Assembly (NCBI RefSeq): GCF_000003815.2
Contig: NC_049984.1
Location: forward strand, 26,575,286-26,639,285
Reading direction: 5' to 3'
From: Branchiostoma floridae
Taxonomy: Eukaryota > Chordata > Leptocardii > Amphioxiformes > Branchiostomatidae
Length of the DNA stretch: 64,000 nucleotides
Of the stretch, positions 63,727-64,000 are shown piece after piece (position 1 is the first letter of the stretch; the number at the start of each line of letters is the position of its first letter). Both the position numbers and the translations under genes were made by a program. A model generated the notes under the pieces. That model ran no database searches. It worked only from the letters and a program-made list of their open reading frames with translations, and was not told the origin of the DNA.

Positions 63727-64000
63727 GGCCGCCTAGACCGTTCCCTATGCTTAAGTATAGGACTTAGTGCGGTCTAAAGCCCGCTCGACTCCCCCCCCCC
63801 TTTTTCCGCCCTAAAAAAGACAAACCCCCAACCCCAATCACTCAGAACGGTAGAATGTGGTCTGTCAAGCTCCTTATAACAGAAAAAGTCAACCAGAATA
63901 TCAAGTTTGTTGAGATAATGAGACCAATAAGCGGCCCCTCAGATAGTCCTTGTACAGTGCCGACACCTGTGCTAGGCGCCAAAGGCAAAGTGCCAATCAT

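Larger units (their letters stand above)
60171..63986. repeat. 984-bp tandem satellite, about 3.9 copies
   Basis: Units start (GGTCTCATAACACAGTAATT) at 60,171, 61,155, 62,138 and 63,122, giving 984, 983 and 984 bp. Copies look identical except for the length of a C-run (near 60,841, 61,824, 62,807 and 63,791). The last copy departs from the unit at about 63,985 (GCGCCAAAGGCAAAGTGCC instead of GCGCCAAAGTGCAAAGTTGG), so the array ends or rearranges just before the window edge. Such identity over 1-kb units means very recent amplification or an assembly artefact. Confidence 0.97.

Overview
The window is metazoan nuclear DNA. It has no operons and no bacterial-type gene density. It does have GT/AG intron signals inside short coding pieces, a C-terminal ribonucleotide reductase small-subunit (RRM2-type) segment, many animal transposon families, satellite arrays and two 100-N scaffold gaps. 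The mix of intron-bearing transposon genes, MULE, gypsy, DIRS/Ngaro, CR1/L2-like and L1-like remnants, and short-TIR elements with a G/C-run end points to an invertebrate deuterostome. A lancelet (amphioxus, Branchiostoma) is my best guess. It is a guess from family content, not from a marker gene.

Layout. (1) 1-34,500 is a transposon graveyard. No complete conventional gene is visible, only exon-sized coding fragments, mostly on the + strand: OTU-like protease pieces, a DIRS/Ngaro fragment, a gypsy gag split by a PIF/Harbinger-like element, a pogo DDE fragment, two minus-strand non-LTR reverse transcriptases, a Kolobok-like transposase start, MULE transposase core and C-terminal pieces, gypsy integrase and RT pieces, an HMGXB3-like exon and many unrecognised exons with believable splice sites. 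(2) 34,970-42,000 holds two LTR-like segments in opposite orientation, a heavily nested Harbinger-like element (37,696 to about 40,420), a foldback, a TA-flanked MITE, an L1-like 3' end, one orphan satellite monomer and a TG microsatellite. (3) 42,735-56,275 is a ~13.5-kb satellite array of ~195-bp monomers, roughly 66-70 copies, organised into higher-order repeats. (4) 57,106-57,925 is a 210-bp tandem repeat built on the palindrome CTCCGGAG. (5) 58,025-58,363 is the RRM2 C-terminal coding segment, followed by a minisatellite rich in AATAAA. (6) 58,865-60,170 is an L1-like 3' end, a Harbinger-like 3' half and a flank; from about 59,105 on, this is an inverted copy of 40,640-37,335. (7) 60,171-63,986 is a 984-bp satellite, 3.9 nearly identical copies, each with a perfect RFX X-box.

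How the parts relate. The only sequence that resembles ordinary host coding DNA is the RRM2 tail, plus two weak exon candidates at 36,454-36,563 (-) and 40,769-40,846 (+). Everything else is mobile or tandem DNA. Its most informative feature is nesting: a Harbinger-like element inside a gag ORF (TTA duplication), a TTAA-flanked element inside a coiled-coil ORF, and a third Harbinger-like copy that took up a 41-bp hairpin, an LTR-like segment and a 999-bp MITE. The flank of that third copy carries a sequence homologous to the large satellite monomer, which suggests where the satellite may have come from. All family assignments rest on motif recognition by eye; no database search was run.
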